Below, piece after piece: positions 35,447-44,818 of a stretch of DNA of 64,000 nt; position 1 is the first letter of the stretch; the number at the start of each line of letters is the position of its first letter. Where the stretch lies: the NCBI GenBank assembly GCA_965238305.1, contig CBDEHK010000001.1, positions 4,092,001 through 4,156,000 on the forward strand, in the 5' to 3' direction. The notes beneath the pieces are model-generated. The model was not told where the DNA came from, did no database searches, and was given only the letters and a program-made list of their open reading frames with translations. Both the position numbers and the translations under genes were made by a program. Source of the DNA: CBDCGJ01 sp965238305. Its GTDB lineage: Bacteria; Pseudomonadota; Alphaproteobacteria; GCA-2731375.

Positions 35447-35767
35447 TTATCCTATGCTAAAGAACGTGCCGCGGTTGAAGAACACGTAGTCGGATTCAAA
35501 TGTCATCAGAAAGACGAAAACCATGACCAATGCCGGCGGCAGGATTACGGCATATATGAGCGCTAACCGTTCCCAGCGCATATGCATGAATACAGCCACG
35601 ATCAAGCCCGCTTTGGCAATCATGAAGACAAGAATCAGCGTCCATCTGAGATAACTTTCTACATGATAATAATCGACGGCGTATGAGCCTGCGCTGAGAA
35701 CGAAGAGCAGTCCCCATACTTTGAAATAAGTACTTATCGGATGTTGTTGACCTTCGACGTGTGCCAT
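35447..35767 (-). CDS. Cytochrome c oxidase subunit IV-like protein
   Basis: 106 residues, three membrane helices, of the prokaryotic COX4/CyoD type: YFKVWGLLFVLSAGSYAVDY, LRWTLILVFMIAKAGLIVAVFMHMRWE and the third helix ending FESDYVFF. The block AKAGLIVAVFMHM is the family signature. It is the last gene of the oxidase operon, 9 bp after subunit III. It stabilises the complex but does not carry cofactors. Confidence 0.83.
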   Translation of the reverse strand: MAHVEGQQHPISTYFKVWGLLFVLSAGSYAVDYYHVESYLRWTLILVFMIAKAGLIVAVFMHMRWERLALIYAVILPPALVMVFVFLMTFESDYVFFNRGTFFSIG

Positions 35768-35776
35768 GTTCGCCTC

Positions 35777-36502
35777 TTACCAAAGATAAAAAAACGCAAA
35801 AATGAAAACCCATACCAAATCGACGAAATGCCAATATAAGCCCATGGTTTCGACGATCTCGTAGTTGCCTTTTCTACTTGTGAAAAAGCCCGAGGTTTCA
35901 CGATCAAAATCGCCTCGCCAGACTTTTCGCGCAACAATAATCAAGAAAAGCACACCGACGGAGACGTGAAAGCCGTGAAAGCCGGTAATCATGAAAAAGG
36001 TAGAGCCGAACTGCGCCGCGCCCATTGGGTTGCCCCAGGGACGAACACCTTCTTCGACAATCAGTTTAGTCCATTCGAAAGCCTGCATGCCGACGAAGGC
36101 AGCGCCAAATAACGCTGTCACCAACAACAATATTGCGGTTGTCTTGCGGTCACGCATATAGCCGAAACGGACCGCCATCGCCATTGTCCCGCTGCTGCTG
36201 ATCAAGATGAATGTCATGATCGCGATCAGAATAAGAGGAATCGGTTCGCCGCCAAAACTTAGGGCAAAGACTTCACTGGGATTAGGCCAAGGGACCGTCG
36301 TGGACATCCGCACGGTCATGTAGGAAAGTAGGAAGCAACTGAAGATGAAAGTATCGCTTAAAAGAAATATCCACATCATCGCTTTGCCCCAAGGGACATT
36401 TTTAAAGGTCCGTTGGTCCGAACCCCAATCGGCGACAAAGCCTTGCATACCTTCGGGTCGGGTTAGCGGATCTGCCGATTCTGTCACCGTAGATTGGGTC
36501 AT
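35777..36502 (-). CDS. coxC: Cytochrome c oxidase subunit III
   Basis: 241 residues with a seven-helix core. It has WIFLLSDTFIFSCFLLSYM, the conserved GMQAFEWTKLI with the helix-III Glu, FFMITGFHGFHVSVGVLF, and the closing ETMGLYWHFVDLVWVFIF. These are the classical subunit III marks (FE, HG-H-G, GLYWHFVD). It should stabilise the proton path of subunit I and bind lipid. It is followed by subunit IV and preceded by a second subunit-III-like gene, so this oxidase carries two such subunits or one fills another role. Confidence 0.92.
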   Translation of the reverse strand: MTQSTVTESADPLTRPEGMQGFVADWGSDQRTFKNVPWGKAMMWIFLLSDTFIFSCFLLSYMTVRMSTTVPWPNPSEVFALSFGGEPIPLILIAIMTFILISSSGTMAMAVRFGYMRDRKTTAILLLVTALFGAAFVGMQAFEWTKLIVEEGVRPWGNPMGAAQFGSTFFMITGFHGFHVSVGVLFLIIVARKVWRGDFDRETSGFFTSRKGNYEIVETMGLYWHFVDLVWVFIFAFFYLW

Positions 36503-36518
36503 GTGAACTCCATCCTCA

Positions 36519-37136
36519 TTACGTAACTAACAAAAGGGCGAATAACACCAGCCAGAGCATCAGCAAAAAGTGCCAATAAAGCACGCATAATTCAACACTC
36601 ATGCGCAATTTGGTGATGTCGTAACCGCGGCGGATTTTTGTCATGGTTTTGTTCCAAGCCACTAAGCCACCCAACAAATGGATGCCATGTGCCGCAGTAA
36701 GTACGAAAAAGAACCCATGCGCCGGATTCTTTATTGTGTAGTCTCCAGCCGCCGCCAATTCCTGCCAAGCCAACAGCTGTCCGACCAGAAAAGCGAAGGT
36801 CAGAATTCCGCCGATCAAGAAGCCTCTTCGTAAGCCGTCCATACGTCCCTGACGCGTGCTAACCCAGGCCCATTGCAAAGCGCCACTGCCGGCAATCAAG
36901 ATCAATGTATTGGGCCATAGGAGCCATGGCAGGCTCAGCGGCTGCCAATCCGAAAAGACCATCCGTTCAAGATACGCGGAAACAAATAGTGTAAACAAAA
37001 CCATGACCACGGTGAGAAACACCCTCAGACCAAGTTTCTCAATCGGCAGGGAGAACAGACGTCCAACGGGTAGATCGACGGCGGCGTCTTGGTCGTTCAA
37101 CCAAGGTTTTTCCATCAGTTGCTGGAATATGCTCAC
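36519..37136 (-). CDS. Second, divergent cytochrome oxidase subunit III-like protein
   Basis: 205 residues with about five membrane helices after a 35-residue soluble leader. It shares the later part of subunit III: GQLLAWQELAAAGDY in place of the helix-III Glu segment, FFFVLTAAHGIHLLGGLVAW, and ELCVLYWHFLLMLWLVLF. It lacks the first two helices of the standard protein. It lies between subunit I and the full-length subunit III, 16 bp before the latter. Similar short paralogues accompany some alphaproteobacterial aa3 oxidases; the division of labour is unknown. Confidence 0.8.
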   Translation of the reverse strand: MSIFQQLMEKPWLNDQDAAVDLPVGRLFSLPIEKLGLRVFLTVVMVLFTLFVSAYLERMVFSDWQPLSLPWLLWPNTLILIAGSGALQWAWVSTRQGRMDGLRRGFLIGGILTFAFLVGQLLAWQELAAAGDYTIKNPAHGFFFVLTAAHGIHLLGGLVAWNKTMTKIRRGYDITKLRMSVELCVLYWHFLLMLWLVLFALLLVT

Positions 37137-37145
37137 GATTAACCC

Positions 37146-38957
37146 CTACTCGGCAGGTTGAGTTTGAATTTCGGGTTGAGCTTCTTCGCCGTAATTGCTT
37201 GTGACCTGATCCGGTGGAAGATTTTGCGGCACATAATCCTCTGTTGCGCCAGGCACGCCATAGGCATAGCCCCAGCGGTAAACAACCGGTAGCTCGGGAC
37301 CAAAATTGCCATGCCCCGGCGGTGTTTCAGCCGTCTGCCATTCCAATGTTGCCGCTTTCCAAGGGTTGCCGCCGGCCTCTTTGCCTCTCTTCATGCTCCA
37401 CCAAATATTAAACAGGAACATCACTTGGGCGGCGCCAACGATCAACGCGATCACCGTGACAAATGCATTTAAGGTCGCAACGGAATCCGGGATAAATGTC
37501 GTTTCGCCCAGTTCGTAATAACGGCGCGGGACGCCCAAGAAACCCAAATAATGAAGCGGTAAAAAGATTGAATAGGCGCCAATGAATGTGATCCAGAAAT
37601 GAATTTGACCCATCGCTTCATTCAACATCCGCCCTGTCATCTTGGGATACCAATGATAGATCGCACCAAATACAACAAGGATCGGGGCAACCCCCATCAC
37701 CATATGAAAATGGGCGACCACAAACATGGTATCCGATAACGGCACATCGACAACGACGTTGCCGAGGAACAGACCAGTGATGCCGCCATTTACAAAGGTG
37801 ATGATAAAGGCGATGGCGAACAGCATCGGGATCGTGAATTTAATATTGCCGCGCCAAAGCGTGAGTGTCCAATTGTAAACCTTGAGGGCGGTGGGGACTG
37901 CAATGATTAGCGTCGTGGTGGCGAAAAAGAAACCGAACCATGGGTTCATGCCACTGACATACATGTGATGCGCCCAGACGACAAAGCTAAGTGCGCCAAT
38001 AATCACCAGCGCCCAGACCATCATCCGATAACCAAAAATATGCCGTCTGGCATGGACACTGATCAGGTCGGAGACGATACCGAAAGCCGGTAGGGCAACG
38101 ATATAAACTTCCGGATGGCCAAAGAACCAGAACAAGTGCTGGAACAATATCGGACTGCCACCGCCGTAACTCAACTGTTCGCCAAACTCGACAATCGACG
38201 GCATGAAAAAACTGGTGCCCAACATTTTGTCCAGCGTCATCATCACGGCGCCAACAAACAATGCTGGGAAAGCCAGCAAGGCTAATACGGTCGCCATGAA
38301 TATACCCCATATGGTCAGGGGCATACGCATTAACGTCATCCCGCGAGTACGGGCCTGCAATACGGTCACCACATAGTTCAATCCACCCATGGTGAAACCG
38401 ACGATGAATAGCGCGAGCGAGACAAGCATAAATACAATGCCCAGATCCGAGCCCGGTGTGCCGGACAAAATGGCCTGTGGCGGATAAAGGGTCCAGCCGG
38501 CCCCGGTTGGTCCACCCGGCACAAAGAAACTGGCGACCAGGATCAGTACTGCCAACAAGTAAATCCAATAACTCAGCATATTCACATAGGGGAACACCAT
38601 ATCACGGGCGCCCACCATCAACGGGATAAGGTAGTTACCGAAGCCCCCCAAAAATAGCGCTGTAAGTAAGTAAATCACCATGATCATGCCGTGCATGGTG
38701 ATGAACTGATAATAATGTTCCGCTTCGATGAATGAGAAGATTTCCGGGAAGCCCAACTGCAGCCGCATCAACCATGATAACACCAACCCAATCATGCCGA
38801 TGCCAATCGCAGTTAACGAATATTGAATGGCAATGACTTTAGCGTCTTGGCAGAAGACATACTTGGTCACCCAACTTTTTGGATGATAAAGTTCCATTTC
38901 TTCGACTTCAGCCGGCGGGACAAAATCCACTTGTTCAGGGGTGGTATCGACCATCAT
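37146..38957 (-). CDS. coxA: Cytochrome c oxidase subunit I (haem-copper, type A)
   Basis: 603 residues, 12 or more membrane helices. Ligands are intact: haem a His89 (MHGMIM) and His418, haem a3 His416 (VAHFHMVMG), CuB His281 with the cross-linked Tyr285 (GHPEVYI) and His330-His331 (WAHHMY). Lys359 (ALKVYNW) and Glu283 mark the K- and D-channels of A1-type enzymes. It reduces O2 to water while pumping protons. The C-terminal 50 residues form a polar tail. It follows subunit II in the operon. Confidence 0.96.
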   Translation of the reverse strand: MMVDTTPEQVDFVPPAEVEEMELYHPKSWVTKYVFCQDAKVIAIQYSLTAIGIGMIGLVLSWLMRLQLGFPEIFSFIEAEHYYQFITMHGMIMVIYLLTALFLGGFGNYLIPLMVGARDMVFPYVNMLSYWIYLLAVLILVASFFVPGGPTGAGWTLYPPQAILSGTPGSDLGIVFMLVSLALFIVGFTMGGLNYVVTVLQARTRGMTLMRMPLTIWGIFMATVLALLAFPALFVGAVMMTLDKMLGTSFFMPSIVEFGEQLSYGGGSPILFQHLFWFFGHPEVYIVALPAFGIVSDLISVHARRHIFGYRMMVWALVIIGALSFVVWAHHMYVSGMNPWFGFFFATTTLIIAVPTALKVYNWTLTLWRGNIKFTIPMLFAIAFIITFVNGGITGLFLGNVVVDVPLSDTMFVVAHFHMVMGVAPILVVFGAIYHWYPKMTGRMLNEAMGQIHFWITFIGAYSIFLPLHYLGFLGVPRRYYELGETTFIPDSVATLNAFVTVIALIVGAAQVMFLFNIWWSMKRGKEAGGNPWKAATLEWQTAETPPGHGNFGPELPVVYRWGYAYGVPGATEDYVPQNLPPDQVTSNYGEEAQPEIQTQPAE

Positions 38958-39003
38958 ACAATCCTCTTCACTCGAATATCGCTAATCACTATTGGATTGC
39001 GCG

Positions 39004-39882
39004 TCATTGTTTTGGCTCGCTCTTCGCGATAGTTTCCGAAGCCTTGCTGGCCGCCAGGTTGGTTTCTTTTTCCCGATCACCACCCCTGGCCGCTGCCAAA
39101 GTTTGCGCAAACGTCGGTTGTTCCGCCAACCAGACATCGAAGTCGCTCTTATTTTCCACCACAACGGTGCTGCGCATCATGTGATGTCCGGTCCCGCATA
39201 GTTCAAAGCAGAGAACGTCAAAAGTTCCGGCGCGGGTTGGAGTGAGCCAAAAATAAGTTACGGTACCCGGCACTAGATCCATCTTAGCCCGGAATTCCGG
39301 CACATAGAAATCATGCAGCACATCGATGGAGCGGAGCAGTACTTTGATCGGTCCGCCGATGGGCAGATGCAGGTCATCAGCATCGATCAAGATATCGTCT
39401 TGCCCGTTTGGATCCTTCAGATTTATGCCGAAAGGATTTTCATCGTTGATATTTCGAGTATCTGAGGTTCCAAGGATCCCGTCTTTGCCGGGAAAACGAT
39501 AACTCCATTGCCACTGTTGGCCCAGAACTTCAATTTCGGCGGCATCTTCCGGCACGCTGACATATTGATTCCAGACAAATAAACCGGGAGCCAGCATAGC
39601 CGCGACGCCGACACTGGTCAGTATAGTCAGCCACCATTCAAGTTTTTTGTTTTCTGGTTCATATTCCGCCCGCCTGTCCTTTTGATATCGGAAACGAAGC
39701 AGGCAATAAGCCATGAACAAGACGACGGCGACAAAAACAAAACCGGTAATCCAAAAGGTGATGATGATCGTATCGTCAATATATCCCCAATTGGACGCTA
39801 TTGGCGTCCACCACCAGGGGCTCATAAAGTGAAAGATGATCGTACCGACGGCTACTAAGACGACTACAATTGCAACATGCAT
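39004..39882 (-). CDS. coxB: Cytochrome c oxidase subunit II (CuA)
   Basis: 292 residues. Two or three membrane helices (about 1-20, 37-62, 84-104) precede a periplasmic cupredoxin domain with the full CuA site: His190 (VLHDFYVPEF), Cys225, Cys229, His233 and Met236 (CFELCGTGHHMM). The WQWSYRF electron-entry patch is at 124-130. There is no fused cytochrome c. The first segment may be a retained signal rather than cleaved, which is slightly unusual. It heads the operon, so the promoter should lie in 39883-40465. Confidence 0.95.
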   Translation of the reverse strand: MHVAIVVVLVAVGTIIFHFMSPWWWTPIASNWGYIDDTIIITFWITGFVFVAVVLFMAYCLLRFRYQKDRRAEYEPENKKLEWWLTILTSVGVAAMLAPGLFVWNQYVSVPEDAAEIEVLGQQWQWSYRFPGKDGILGTSDTRNINDENPFGINLKDPNGQDDILIDADDLHLPIGGPIKVLLRSIDVLHDFYVPEFRAKMDLVPGTVTYFWLTPTRAGTFDVLCFELCGTGHHMMRSTVVVENKSDFDVWLAEQPTFAQTLAAARGGDREKETNLAASKASETIAKSEPKQ

Positions 39883-40465
39883 TACTTATTTGGCCTCCGA
39901 CTGTAAAAGCTACTGACCCAAATCCATGGAAGCGGGCTTTTCTATTTGCGCAAAACCTCGATCTCGCTCACATAAAGACGCTCAGCGGCAAGTTACCGAC
40001 TGCGATAGTATTTCTTACTAATTGGTTGGACATAAGCGACGACCGCGTGCGGGCAAAAGCCCGAACGAAGAAAGAATTCGCACATAATTCTTCCGTTAAT
40101 TGTACTCGTTCACTGGTCACTGCGGCGTCCCCCTGTTAGAAAGAAACTTATCCGTAATTCATACCAATAACTCTGCCGGTTTAAACATTAACCGACCTTT
40201 GGCACTTTACCATCTTTGATAGTACCTACATTGCGACTGTGATATCACGAATGCGAATGCGAGGCAATTGTACATTCCCCGCAACCGTTGGCATCGCGAT
40301 CACCCAAGCCCCTCTTGACGATTGAGCCGTCGATTAAGCAGGCAAAATCAGTTTGTTCTAACTACGGCATCTGAAATTGACTTGAGAATTCGACGACAAA
40401 TTTAGTTGCCCTCCGATGCCTTGTTGATACTATAGCGAACAGCATCGACATGTGGGGGATGCCAG
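39883..40465. other. Divergent regulatory region between coxB and ctaB
   Basis: 583 bp, the largest non-coding stretch. It must contain the oxidase operon promoter (minus) and the ctaB promoter (plus). The plus-strand open frame of 89 codons beginning inside coxB shows no coding character. I found no strong inverted repeat or recognisable binding site. Confidence 0.6.
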
Positions 40466-41377
40466 TTGCGATCACAGACCCAGTCCAGACCGTTATATTT
40501 TCTGCAGGCCAGCGATTATTTTGCCTTGCTTAAACCGCGCGTGATGTCACTCGTCGTCTTCACGGGCTTTGCCGGTTTGGTCGTGGCGCCAGGCAGTCTT
40601 CATCCACTGTATGCCTTGGTGGCAGTTTTATGTATCGCCTTAGCTGCCGGTGGCGCCGGGGCAATCAACATGTGGTACGATCGCGACATCGACGCGTTGA
40701 TGGAACGAACGTTAAAACGACCAATTCCGGCTGGACGAATCGCGCCGGAAAAGGCGCTTGGTTTTGGCGTTATCGTCAGTGTTGTTTCGGTTTTGCTGAT
40801 GGGCACGATAGTTAACTGGGTTGCAGCTGCTTTGCTTGCATTTGCCAATTTTTTTTATGTCTTTATTTACACGATCTGGTTAAAGCGGCGTACACCGCAG
40901 AATATTGTGATCGGTGGTGCGGCCGGTGCATTGCCGCCATTGATCGGATGGGCAGCGGTGACCGGAACGGTGAGTATCGAATCAATCTCGCTGTTTCTGA
41001 TTATCTTCTTGTGGACGCCACCGCACTTTTGGGCTTTGGCGCTATATCGTTCGGACGAATATGCCGGCGCCGGGGTGCCGATGCTGCCGGTTGTCTCCGG
41101 CAAAAGAGAGACCAGACGCCAGCAGTTTATTTATGCTCTGCTACTGGTTCCGATCAGCTTGGCACCGCTGGCCCTTGGTGTTGCGGGCTTCATGTATGGT
41201 ATTGTCGTCGTCGCGATGGGCGGTTATTTTCTGCTGCTGGCATTCCGGGTATTACGCGAACGCGGGGACGACGTAGAACGCCGCATGTTCCGTTTTTCAA
41301 TTCTATATTTATTCGTTCTGTTCGCCGCGCTAATCGTCGAGCAAGTGGCCGAAATTGCGATCAAGCATCTGGTATAG
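40466..41377 (+). CDS. ctaB: Protoheme IX farnesyltransferase (haem O synthase)
   Basis: 303-residue UbiA-type prenyltransferase with about nine membrane helices. It farnesylates haem b to haem O, needed for the aa3 oxidase encoded divergently. The first aspartate-rich motif is NMWYDRDIDALMERTLKRPI, and the second region includes DEYAGAGVPMLP with the substrate-binding His in PPHFWALALY. No ATG is in frame before KPRVM; the likely start is TTG at 40466 behind GGGGG. Haem A synthase (ctaA) and Cox11 are not in the window. Confidence 0.93.
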   Translation: MRSQTQSRPLYFLQASDYFALLKPRVMSLVVFTGFAGLVVAPGSLHPLYALVAVLCIALAAGGAGAINMWYDRDIDALMERTLKRPIPAGRIAPEKALGFGVIVSVVSVLLMGTIVNWVAAALLAFANFFYVFIYTIWLKRRTPQNIVIGGAAGALPPLIGWAAVTGTVSIESISLFLIIFLWTPPHFWALALYRSDEYAGAGVPMLPVVSGKRETRRQQFIYALLLVPISLAPLALGVAGFMYGIVVVAMGGYFLLLAFRVLRERGDDVERRMFRFSILYLFVLFAALIVEQVAEIAIKHLV

Positions 41378-41404
41378 ATACTAAGATTCCTCTGATCCCG
41401 TATT

Positions 41405-41506
41405 TCAGAACAGGCTCCATATACCCAGGAGCGATATCAGAAATACGCCTCCACCTAGAATTGAGGCAACTATTACAACGTTTTTCTGTTGAAAATCATC
41501 AGACAT
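41405..41506 (-). CDS. 33-residue single-span membrane peptide
   Basis: Tiny frame: a polar N-terminus MSDDFQQKN followed by one membrane helix (about 10-32, VVIVASILGGGVFLISLLGI). AAGGGGA lies 9 bp before the ATG. It sits 74 bp downstream of, and on the same strand as, the cupredoxin/membrane-protein pair, so it could be the third member of that transcript. Acidic N-terminus and a single helix resemble small accessory subunits of oxidases. It is too short for homology to be judged by eye; the coding call rests on the ribosome site, amino-acid pattern and position. Confidence 0.5.
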   Translation of the reverse strand: MSDDFQQKNVVIVASILGGGVFLISLLGIWSLF

Positions 41507-41579
41507 ATTTGGGATCCCCTTGCGCGTAAAATGTTCTCAAAACGGTTATAACTGAAAAGTCCAAAATTCCAAAATCTCA

Positions 41580-43046
41580 CTAACTGATAATTGGCTGGGA
41601 CAGAATCCACAAACTCAACATCGTATACAAAATCATCAAAACCAGCATGGGGAACTGACTACGAATTGCCGCTTTGTGATCCTCGAAAACCCAGATTGCC
41701 ATATGATGGCCAATATAGACCGCATAGACATGGCCTATCACGATCCCGCTAACAGCCAAATACCAAACCGTCTTGGCGTTGACGATGCCAATGTCGATTC
41801 GATAAGCAGTACTGCCAAACAAATTCCAGCCATAACCAAATGGATCGGAAGCCAACGGAATGATATATTGGCCACCTACCAACAGAAAAGAATAATAGTG
41901 CGAAAGATGGTAGGCAATCGCGATTGGAATTAGCGACAGAATAAAATAGCCAACCACATCGCTTGTTGGTACTCGTCCAGCGCTGCCAAACATCGCGATC
42001 GCGTGGCTGAAAACCAGGTAAACGATTAGAAGGATACATGGCAAGACGACTAGGGCAATCGTCTTCAACATAGCGATCAGATCGACACCGGCGTTTTGCA
42101 ATGCAATCAACGGCTCCCGCAACGCCTCGCTTTCGGCTACACGGTCCAGGACGATCGCCCACAACGGTGTCTCCAGAATTCCGTCAAATGTGACCGTCGT
42201 TAGCAGCAGCAATACGAAACACACGGTCGAAAAATCTAGCGGATTTCGGCTCAACAATCCCAAAGCTGGTGGCCGCAAATACCAATGTCCGGCTTCGCCA
42301 ACTGTTACCGCGAATCGCGACAATAAACCAAATATCAAAGTAAAGACTTCACCGTTGCGAAGCCAGACTTCCCGCCCGAATAACGCCATGCCGGACCAAG
42401 TGACAGCCGAATATGCAACAATAAGGGTGGCCAAAATACGCGGCTGCTCGCTCTGCTCAAAGATCAACTCCAACCAGGCAAAAATGATGAAAAGTCCGAC
42501 CGCCGGCCAGCGCGCCAGCCAGGTCGGATAATTGTATATCGGCCCTAGACCGCCAATTGTGCGTTCGAGCCAGACAAACAAACTGTCCCAAGGATTTATC
42601 AACGTCCATAAATTGCCGACCAGGGCCGAGATGAACGCCATGCCGACCCACCAAATAATCCAGACGAATGTGGGTGCAATATTTCTGAGCGGATCCGCAT
42701 TACCGAATAAGCCGGCAAAGAGTAATAGGCCAAATATCGTCACGGAAAATAATTTGGCCAGGTTGAGCGTGATTGTCGCACCGAGCCACGCCATACCGGG
42801 GATATTCAACAGATCGATGTGCCAAGCCCTATCACCTTCTTCCGTGCTTCGCAGAAAGCGAGCCATAACGACAAACGACAACAGCACCGCAGCCCCAGCC
42901 CCGATGAGGAAAAGTCCAAGCGGTATAGGCAGATCGTAACGCACACCGAATGCGTGCGCGAAAACCGAGGAAGCGGGCAAATTCAATAGCGCAGACAAGA
43001 TGACCACGATCAGGATTTTGCGGTGTCGCCCTATCATGATACTCAT
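41580..43046 (-). CDS. Polytopic membrane protein with mature N-terminal His (possible 'fenitrothion hydrolase'-type family)
   Basis: 488 residues: a signal peptide (1-30) predicted to be cut at SSVFA/HAFG, leaving His31 at the mature N-terminus, then about 11-12 membrane helices. HAFGVRYDLPIPLGLFLIGA and NLWTLINPWDSLFVWLER are the most conserved-looking parts, with His and Tyr pairs in IAYHLSHYYSFLLVGGQYI and YIGHHMAIWVFE. I recall similar proteins being labelled fenitrothion hydrolase, but hydrolase activity is not supported by visible motifs. It directly follows, without a gap, a His-rich cupredoxin gene, so copper handling is a fair guess. Confidence 0.65.
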   Translation of the reverse strand: MSIMIGRHRKILIVVILSALLNLPASSVFAHAFGVRYDLPIPLGLFLIGAGAAVLLSFVVMARFLRSTEEGDRAWHIDLLNIPGMAWLGATITLNLAKLFSVTIFGLLLFAGLFGNADPLRNIAPTFVWIIWWVGMAFISALVGNLWTLINPWDSLFVWLERTIGGLGPIYNYPTWLARWPAVGLFIIFAWLELIFEQSEQPRILATLIVAYSAVTWSGMALFGREVWLRNGEVFTLIFGLLSRFAVTVGEAGHWYLRPPALGLLSRNPLDFSTVCFVLLLLTTVTFDGILETPLWAIVLDRVAESEALREPLIALQNAGVDLIAMLKTIALVVLPCILLIVYLVFSHAIAMFGSAGRVPTSDVVGYFILSLIPIAIAYHLSHYYSFLLVGGQYIIPLASDPFGYGWNLFGSTAYRIDIGIVNAKTVWYLAVSGIVIGHVYAVYIGHHMAIWVFEDHKAAIRSQFPMLVLMILYTMLSLWILSQPIIS

Positions 43047-43469
43047 TTATTGGGGATGAACTTCCAAATACATCAAGGTGTTTTTTTCGCGGCCGCCAGT
43101 ATCGTGGATGGCGAATGGAAATCGACCGGTAGAGTGAGCTTCAAACTTCATCATTGTCGTTTCTCTCGGCTTTAGATGTAGATGGATATCGTATCCGTGC
43201 AGATGCAACTTCACCGCTTTGTCAGCAGTCCAAACCAAGGTGATCCGATCACCTTGGTTTACTTTGATGGTGTTATTCTCGGCGGCGACTTGGCCATTTT
43301 TGATGTCCAGGTCAAAGACTTGGAGTTCCCCTTCCTGCGCATATGCTGGCGCAAGAATAGCCAGCCAACCGATCGCGACAAGGACAAGAATTGCACCTGA
43401 GAAAGCAAATCGCCGGCTGCAATACTTAGCCGGCCGAAGATGGTGGCGATCCTGGAATTCTACGCTCAT
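43047..43469 (-). CDS. Secreted His-rich, Cys-less cupredoxin-like protein
   Basis: 140 residues. A signal or anchor helix (about 20-44, ending PAYAQ) precedes a cupredoxin-like beta-barrel. The body carries KLHLHGYDIHLHLKP (His89, 91, 96, 98), AHSTGRFPFAIHD (His112, 122) and LEVHPQ (His138). The fold resembles the EfeO-type cupredoxin, but no Cys remains in the mature protein, so a type-1 (blue) site is ruled out; His-only copper binding is possible. The gene abuts the following membrane protein gene. It is divergent from the beta-propeller gene, with 133 bp between. Confidence 0.8.
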   Translation of the reverse strand: MSVEFQDRHHLRPAKYCSRRFAFSGAILVLVAIGWLAILAPAYAQEGELQVFDLDIKNGQVAAENNTIKVNQGDRITLVWTADKAVKLHLHGYDIHLHLKPRETTMMKFEAHSTGRFPFAIHDTGGREKNTLMYLEVHPQ

Positions 43470-43602
43470 CGCTCTCAGCTATCCGTATAATTTAAATCTG
43501 CAACAAAACCTCTAAAACATATCTGCTGGTACTCGCCCTGGCAATTAAAGTAATGTTCGATTGGCCTCCGGGCGTCGAGTATACATAATCAAGCGGTGAC
43601 GA

Positions 43603-44799
43603 ATGACGATACGTGTGGCGACCAATCTTGCAATATCGTTGGCGGTGTTGATGCTGGCCATGACCCTGGTCAAGCCGGATACCGCCCGCGGCGAAATTCT
43701 GGCGATGATGAATTTTGAAAGCAAGGCACCGGAAACGCTTAAGTCACTGAAGCTTACCGGCAAGCAGGAGCGCACAGAAGGGATCGCAATCATAGATGTC
43801 GATCCCGAATCAAATAATTTTGGCACAATTCTAATGACTATTCCATTGTCGTCGGATTTATTGGCACACCACATCTTCTACGATCGCAAGATGGAAAAAG
43901 CATATGTGACAGCGCTTGGGAAATCGGAACTGCAGGTCTTAGACCTACACCGATTTCCATACCGGATTCGGCGTCTCGACCTGCCAAACTGCGGGATGGG
44001 TGAGGATTTAGTATTCTCCGACGACAACAAAACTTGGTATCTGACCTGCATGATGTCAGCGCGGGTGATTGTTGGCGACGTCGCAACGGATGAAGTTAAA
44101 CAGACAATAAATATCCCGGATACCTACCCGCACGGGCTCGCGATATTGAGTGAAATCGACCGCATTTTGGTAACCAGCACGGTGCGCGGCGACCTAAGTG
44201 ATCCCCACGATTTCGTTACCGTCATCGAAGCAAGTACTGGACGCATACTCAGTAAACATAAAATGTCGAACAACAATTCGCCGTCCGGTACGGCGCCGGT
44301 TGAGCTCTTGCGGGTACCTGGGTCGAACCCGCAAATCGTCTACGTCACTAATATGTTTGGCAACTCCTTGTGGGCAGCGATCTGGAACCCCGCGAAGATG
44401 GACTTTGATGCCATCGAGCTGTTCGATTTCACCCGGGTCGAGGCTGGTGTTCCATTGGAAATGTATTTCAACAAAAAAGCTGATCGTCTCTACGTAACCA
44501 CAGCCAAACCCGGCATGTTACATATCTTCGATATTTCAGCCGACCCTTTGAAGCCTAAATTGATCAAAACGTTAAAAGCCAATGAAGGCGCCCATCATAT
44601 GGCCATCACCCGCGACGGACAATACGGTTTCGTACAAAACTCTTTATTGAACCTGCCTGGGATGTCGGATGGATCCATCACCGTGATCGATCTTCAAACC
44701 GAACAAGTTGTGACTTCCATAGACACGCTGAAGGACTTGGGCTTAAATCCGAACTCTATCGTTTTGTTGCCGCAATGGAACGATTTGGCTGGGCATTAG
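43603..44799 (+). CDS. Secreted YncE-like beta-propeller protein
   Basis: 398 residues with a signal peptide (about 1-30) and a seven-bladed propeller of YVTN/cytochrome-D1-like repeats. Blade signatures recur: KAYVTALGKSELQVLDL, KTWYLTCMMSARVIVGDV, PQIVYVTNMFGNSLWAAIW, DRLYVTTAKPGMLHIFDI and GSITVIDLQTEQVV. Paired His in LLAHHIFYD and GAHHMAITRDG could be ligands. Such proteins are periplasmic and often copper- or haem-associated, but the ligand is unknown. It is followed after 19 bp by the membrane-anchored Rossmann gene, most likely as one operon. Confidence 0.8.
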   Translation: MTIRVATNLAISLAVLMLAMTLVKPDTARGEILAMMNFESKAPETLKSLKLTGKQERTEGIAIIDVDPESNNFGTILMTIPLSSDLLAHHIFYDRKMEKAYVTALGKSELQVLDLHRFPYRIRRLDLPNCGMGEDLVFSDDNKTWYLTCMMSARVIVGDVATDEVKQTINIPDTYPHGLAILSEIDRILVTSTVRGDLSDPHDFVTVIEASTGRILSKHKMSNNNSPSGTAPVELLRVPGSNPQIVYVTNMFGNSLWAAIWNPAKMDFDAIELFDFTRVEAGVPLEMYFNKKADRLYVTTAKPGMLHIFDISADPLKPKLIKTLKANEGAHHMAITRDGQYGFVQNSLLNLPGMSDGSITVIDLQTEQVVTSIDTLKDLGLNPNSIVLLPQWNDLAGH

Positions 44800-44818
44800 G
44801 CAGGGTCGTCAAGATATA

